Assembly (NCBI GenBank): GCA_013816415.1
Contig: JACDEN010000203.1
Location: 1 to 5,841 of the forward strand
DNA: 5,841 nucleotides
From: Planctomycetota bacterium
GTDB lineage: Bacteria; Planctomycetota; UBA11346
Direction: 5' to 3'
Part shown: positions 2,819-5,841 of the stretch, one piece after another
Position numbering within the stretch: the first letter of the stretch is position 1
How the letters are laid out: each line of letters starts with the position of its first letter
Translations under genes and position numbers: made by a program
The notes under the pieces: model-generated
Told to the model about the DNA's origin: nothing
The model's database searches: none
What the model saw: the letters and a program-made list of their open reading frames with translations, nothing else

Positions 2819-5508
2819 CCGAGTTCACCACCTGGTTTGCCGCAATGACGGGTCATCCGCCACATCCCTGGCAAGAGGAATTGGCATGCGCGACCGATTG
2901 CCGTGATCGCCTGATCCGCATTCCCACCGGATTCGGCAAGACAGCGGGGACGGTGCTGGCCTGGTTATGGAATCGGATGATGAAGCCCAAGGACGCCTGG
3001 CCTCGGCGTCTCGCGTTCTGCCTGCCGATGCGCGTGCTGGTAGAGCAGACCGAGGCCGAGGTGCGTCGGTGGTTGAAGGCGGCCGGTATGCTGTGGGACG
3101 ACGTACCCGCTACGCACGATGGAAAGGTCGGCGTACACGTGTTGATGGGTGGCATCGACGCGGGTGACTGGCACCTGAATCCCGAACATCCGGCCATCCT
3201 CATCGGTACTCAAGACATGCTCTTGTCGCGTGCCCTCAATCGAGGCTACGGATGCGGTCGCGCACGATGGCCGATGGAATTCGGCTTATTGAACCAAGAC
3301 TGCTTGTGGGTCGTCGATGAAGTTCAATTGATGGATGTGGGGCTGGCGACCTCAGCGCAGCTTCAATCGTTTCGTGCAGCGGATGCTGGCAGCGGATATC
3401 GACCTTGTGCAACTTGGTGGATGAGCGCCACCCTCCAATCCGCATGGCTGCGATCGGTCGACACCGAGTCGTTGATCGACGGCCTGACGACATCCGCTGA
3501 CCGCATTCTCTCAATTCCTGCGACGCAGCGGAAGGGTTCGCTGTGGCAGGTGACGAAACACCTGCGCCGAACTCCAGCGGCAACCATCGCGGACGTCGCT
3601 TCCCTGGTGGTCGCTGGCCACGCTGGGATCGCAGATGGAATGCACGGACGCATCACGCTGGCGATCGTCAACACCGTCGATCGCGCGGTCGAATTGCATG
3701 CTCTCATCGCCAAGCAGAAGTCTGTGGGCACCGAGGTACGCCTTGTCCATAGCCGATTCCGAGGGGCGGAGCGGGCGGCTTGGCGCAGCGAATTTCTTGC
3801 TCGTGAGCACTGTCGTCCTGGAGCAGATCGGATCATCGTCGCCACCCAGGTGGTCGAAGCCGGCGTAGATCTCAGCGCGGGCTGTCTGGTCACCGATCTC
3901 GCTCCCTGGCCAAGTCTGGTGCAGCGGTTCGGACGAGCCGCTCGCTACGGTGGCAGCGCAATGGTGATCGTGGCGGAGCAACCGTTGGACGAGGATGCCC
4001 AGGTTCTGCCGTATGCTCGTGCCGAACTTCTGGCGGCACGCGAATTCGCGGTGGGCCCGCTTGCAGAGGGAAAAGCCGACGTCGCGCAGGCAGTTTTGGA
4101 AGATTTCGAGGCGGGACTGTCATCAGATGTCCGTTCCACCCTGTATCCCTATACTCCCGATCACTTGCTGCTGCGTCACGAATGGGATGAACTATTCGAT
4201 ACCACCCCCGACCTCAGTGGAGCCGACCTCGACATCAGTCGGTTCATCCGTAATGGCGATGAACGAGACTGTCAGGTATTCTGGGTAAATCTGGATGAAC
4301 ACTATCCTGATACCGAGCTGCAACCGGGCCGCGCGGCCCTATGTCCGGTTTCATTCCTGCGGGTACGCGACTGGCTGTGCGGCAAGGGCAAGGACACGCT
4401 CAAGAAAAACTGCCGTGCTTACGTGTTGGACTACCTCGATGGCCGTTGGCGTCCGGCGCGAAGCCGGGATCTTTATCCGGGTCGTGTCGTGCTGGTCGAC
4501 GCTGCGTGGGGTGGTTACCAGATCGAAACCGGATTCACTGGTGCTGTATCTGGGAAAAACGACCCTCCGATACCGGCGGTCATATTGCCGGCAACGACAG
4601 CGGACCAACGCGCTGATGGGGCGCAGGACCGCGAGGACCTCAGCGCATCCTGTTACCAGACCATCGCCACGCATGGAAGAGAGGTGGGACACCACGCCAA
4701 GCGCCTCGGGCAATCCCTGGGATTGTCCGAGCCATTGGTGCACCTGCTCGATCTAGCCGGTCGCTGGCATGATGCCGGCAAAGCCCATCCGGCGTTTCGC
4801 GGCAGCATCATCGCCCATGATGCGCCCGACCGGAAAGACCTCGCCAAGGCGCCATCGGGTGCCTGGGCAAGCGTGTCCATGCTCTACAATGCTGGCAGCG
4901 CATTGGGTCGTCGCGTTGGTTTCCGTCATGAACTCGCTAGCGCCTTGGCGGTCCTCGAATTATTGGCTCGTCGCCAACCCGACCATGCCGCCCTGCGTGG
5001 CGGGCTCGAGTCGCTGATTGGTGACGATGACGCAGTAGGGACGACTCCAATGGTCATGACACATCCATTGGCTGATGAATTGGCAGCTTTGGATGCGTCA
5101 GCCATCGACCTCCTCCTATTCCTCATTGTCGCTCACCACGGCAAAGTGCGTGCTGCCCTCCATGCCAGTCCGTCAGATCAAACATTTCCGCTTGCCGAAC
5201 GCCTGGGATATCCCCTGCGGGGGATCTGCGATGGGGATGTGTTGCCTGTTTTTCCGTTGTCCACCATTTCTGGAATGCCGTCTGAGCTTCCGGCTCTTCG
5301 TCTACGGTTGGATTGCGCACGGCTGGGATTGTCGTCGCGCTTTGGTCGCAGTTGGCGTGAACGAACCTTGGCGCTGCAGCGAACCCATGGTCCGGCTGCC
5401 TTGGCCTGGCTTGAAACTATTGTGCGAACCGCCGATGTCCGAGCTTCGCGCGCCGGCAGCGGAGATCCGTTGTTGAATGCAGCCGCACACGACGGAGACC
5501 GTCCATGA
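2815..5508 (+). CDS. cas3: CRISPR-associated helicase-nuclease Cas3, type I-G (former I-U)
   Basis: An 897-residue Cas3, recruited by the CRISPR effector complex to unwind and degrade target DNA. The SF2 helicase comes first: Walker A PTGFGKT (37-43), motif Ia LPMRVLVEQT (70-79), the DEAH-type box as DEVQ (168-171), SATL (204-207), motif IV near AIVNTVDRAVELH (283-295), ATQVVEAGVDLS (343-354) and QRFGRAARYG (370-379). The HD nuclease is C-terminal, about 610-790: H620, H626/H627, the H652-D653 pair in RWHDAGKAHPAF, H705 in RHE and H774/H775 in AHHGK. All expected motifs are present, so it should be active. Helicase-then-HD order is the reverse of most Cas3 proteins and, with csx17 next, points to type I-G. 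ATG 2815 begins directly with family-like sequence (TGHPPHPWQ at 12-20). It overlaps the WYL remnant upstream and csx17 downstream, both by ATGA. GC is clearly lower than in rmuC. Confidence 0.95.
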   Translation: MTEFTTWFAAMTGHPPHPWQEELACATDCRDRLIRIPTGFGKTAGTVLAWLWNRMMKPKDAWPRRLAFCLPMRVLVEQTEAEVRRWLKAAGMLWDDVPATHDGKVGVHVLMGGIDAGDWHLNPEHPAILIGTQDMLLSRALNRGYGCGRARWPMEFGLLNQDCLWVVDEVQLMDVGLATSAQLQSFRAADAGSGYRPCATWWMSATLQSAWLRSVDTESLIDGLTTSADRILSIPATQRKGSLWQVTKHLRRTPAATIADVASLVVAGHAGIADGMHGRITLAIVNTVDRAVELHALIAKQKSVGTEVRLVHSRFRGAERAAWRSEFLAREHCRPGADRIIVATQVVEAGVDLSAGCLVTDLAPWPSLVQRFGRAARYGGSAMVIVAEQPLDEDAQVLPYARAELLAAREFAVGPLAEGKADVAQAVLEDFEAGLSSDVRSTLYPYTPDHLLLRHEWDELFDTTPDLSGADLDISRFIRNGDERDCQVFWVNLDEHYPDTELQPGRAALCPVSFLRVRDWLCGKGKDTLKKNCRAYVLDYLDGRWRPARSRDLYPGRVVLVDAAWGGYQIETGFTGAVSGKNDPPIPAVILPATTADQRADGAQDREDLSASCYQTIATHGREVGHHAKRLGQSLGLSEPLVHLLDLAGRWHDAGKAHPAFRGSIIAHDAPDRKDLAKAPSGAWASVSMLYNAGSALGRRVGFRHELASALAVLELLARRQPDHAALRGGLESLIGDDDAVGTTPMVMTHPLADELAALDASAIDLLLFLIVAHHGKVRAALHASPSDQTFPLAERLGYPLRGICDGDVLPVFPLSTISGMPSELPALRLRLDCARLGLSSRFGRSWRERTLALQRTHGPAALAWLETIVRTADVRASRAGSGDPLLNAAAHDGDRP
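5494..5497 (+). promoter_or_regulatory. Shine-Dalgarno of csx17
   Basis: GGAG seven bases before ATG 5505, inside the end of cas3. It fixes the csx17 start and, with the ATGA overlap, indicates translational coupling in one operon. Confidence 0.65.
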
Positions 5509-5841
5509 CCACTCACGTCCATCATCTGCGGGGCTGTGCTCCGGCGCCTCTGGCGCATTATCTCAAAGCCCTCGGGATTCTCCGCCTCGTCAGCGAACAA
5601 GCCGATCCCACAGCCCGTTTGTGGTGGCAGGACGAGCACGCGTGTCTCGCCACCACACTTGACGAATCAGAGTTGCTCGCGTTCTTTGCCGAGTCCTATC
5701 AGCCAACCCCGATGGTGGCGCCGTGGAATGGCGGAAGTGGCTTTTATCCCAAGGACAACCACAGCGGACTGGATGCGGTGGTCCGTAGTCGGCATAAACG
5801 ATTTAGCGAGTTCCAGGCAGCGATTGCTTCTGCGCGGGCAC
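5505..5841 (+). CDS. csx17: Type I-G CRISPR protein Csx17 (Cas8g), N-terminal part (cut by window edge)
   Basis: The first 112 codons are visible before the right edge. The N-terminus reads HHLRGCAPAPLAHYLKALGI, followed by LRLVSEQADPTAR, then YQPTPMVAPWNGGSGFYPKD with an N after it, which are the strongest Csx17 hallmarks I know. Csx17 (Cas8u2, now Cas8g) is the large subunit of the type I-G effector complex, expected to take part in PAM recognition and Cas3 recruitment beside Csb1 (Cas7) and Csb2 (Cas5-Cas6). The start is set by GGAG seven bases upstream and by the 4-base ATGA overlap with the cas3 stop. The order cas3-csx17 suggests csb1, csb2 and the adaptation genes lie further right. 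Only about the first sixth of a typical protein is seen, with no lesion in it. Confidence 0.92.
   Translation, partial: MTTHVHHLRGCAPAPLAHYLKALGILRLVSEQADPTARLWWQDEHACLATTLDESELLAFFAESYQPTPMVAPWNGGSGFYPKDNHSGLDAVVRSRHKRFSEFQAAIASARA

Noticed and set aside
1..5841. CRISPR array
   Set aside because: No set of regularly spaced, near-identical 25-40 base repeats was found on reading. The only long direct repeat is the diverged WYL tail pair, which is coding.

Overview
The window looks like the edge of an accessory island in a GC-rich bacterial chromosome, probably a proteobacterium; genus cannot be read from the sequence. The first 200 bases, a chromosomal rmuC fragment on the minus strand, are about 73% GC by hand count. 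Three 60-base samples of cas3 give 58-67%, and the vapBC promoter region is about 31%. This fits an acquired defence locus next to a housekeeping gene.

Layout. (1) 1-200, minus: 5' end of rmuC. (2) 201-557: intergenic and leader region with a plus-strand promoter (367-396), a 22-bp imperfect palindrome in it (373-394), a related upstream site (291-309) and a possible 51-codon leaderless leader ORF (403-558). (3) 558-1715, plus: WYL-family transcriptional regulator. (4) 1716-1818: 103 bp convergent gap with no recognised gene. (5) 2549-1819, minus: vapB-vapC toxin-antitoxin pair with two matching operator-like palindromes over its promoter and start. (6) 2612-2818, plus: remnant of the 3' end of a second WYL gene. 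(7) 2815-5508, plus: Cas3 with helicase first and HD nuclease last, the architecture of type I-G (former I-U) CRISPR-Cas. (8) 5505-5841, plus: 5' part of csx17 (cas8g), the I-G large-subunit gene, overlapping cas3 by ATGA. No CRISPR array is present; cas7 (csb1), cas5-cas6 (csb2), cas4/1 and cas2 would be expected downstream.

How it may work together. Csx17 belongs to the Cascade-like complex that recognises target DNA, and Cas3 is the recruited helicase-nuclease. The WYL protein is a plausible regulator of the locus, and VapBC may act as an addiction module that discourages loss of it.

The most notable observation is that the last 43 codons plus stop of the WYL gene (1584-1715) align without gaps to the 43 codons plus stop just before cas3 (2687-2818): 21/43 identical residues and 86/132 identical bases by hand count. 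Both copies end in an ATGA stop/start overlap. Thus a WYL gene once ended directly on the cas3 start codon, and the present WYL gene plus vapBC lies between its remnant and rmuC. This suggests recombination between related regulator-cas3 loci, or insertion of a regulator plus toxin-antitoxin unit, that separated cas3 from its regulator.
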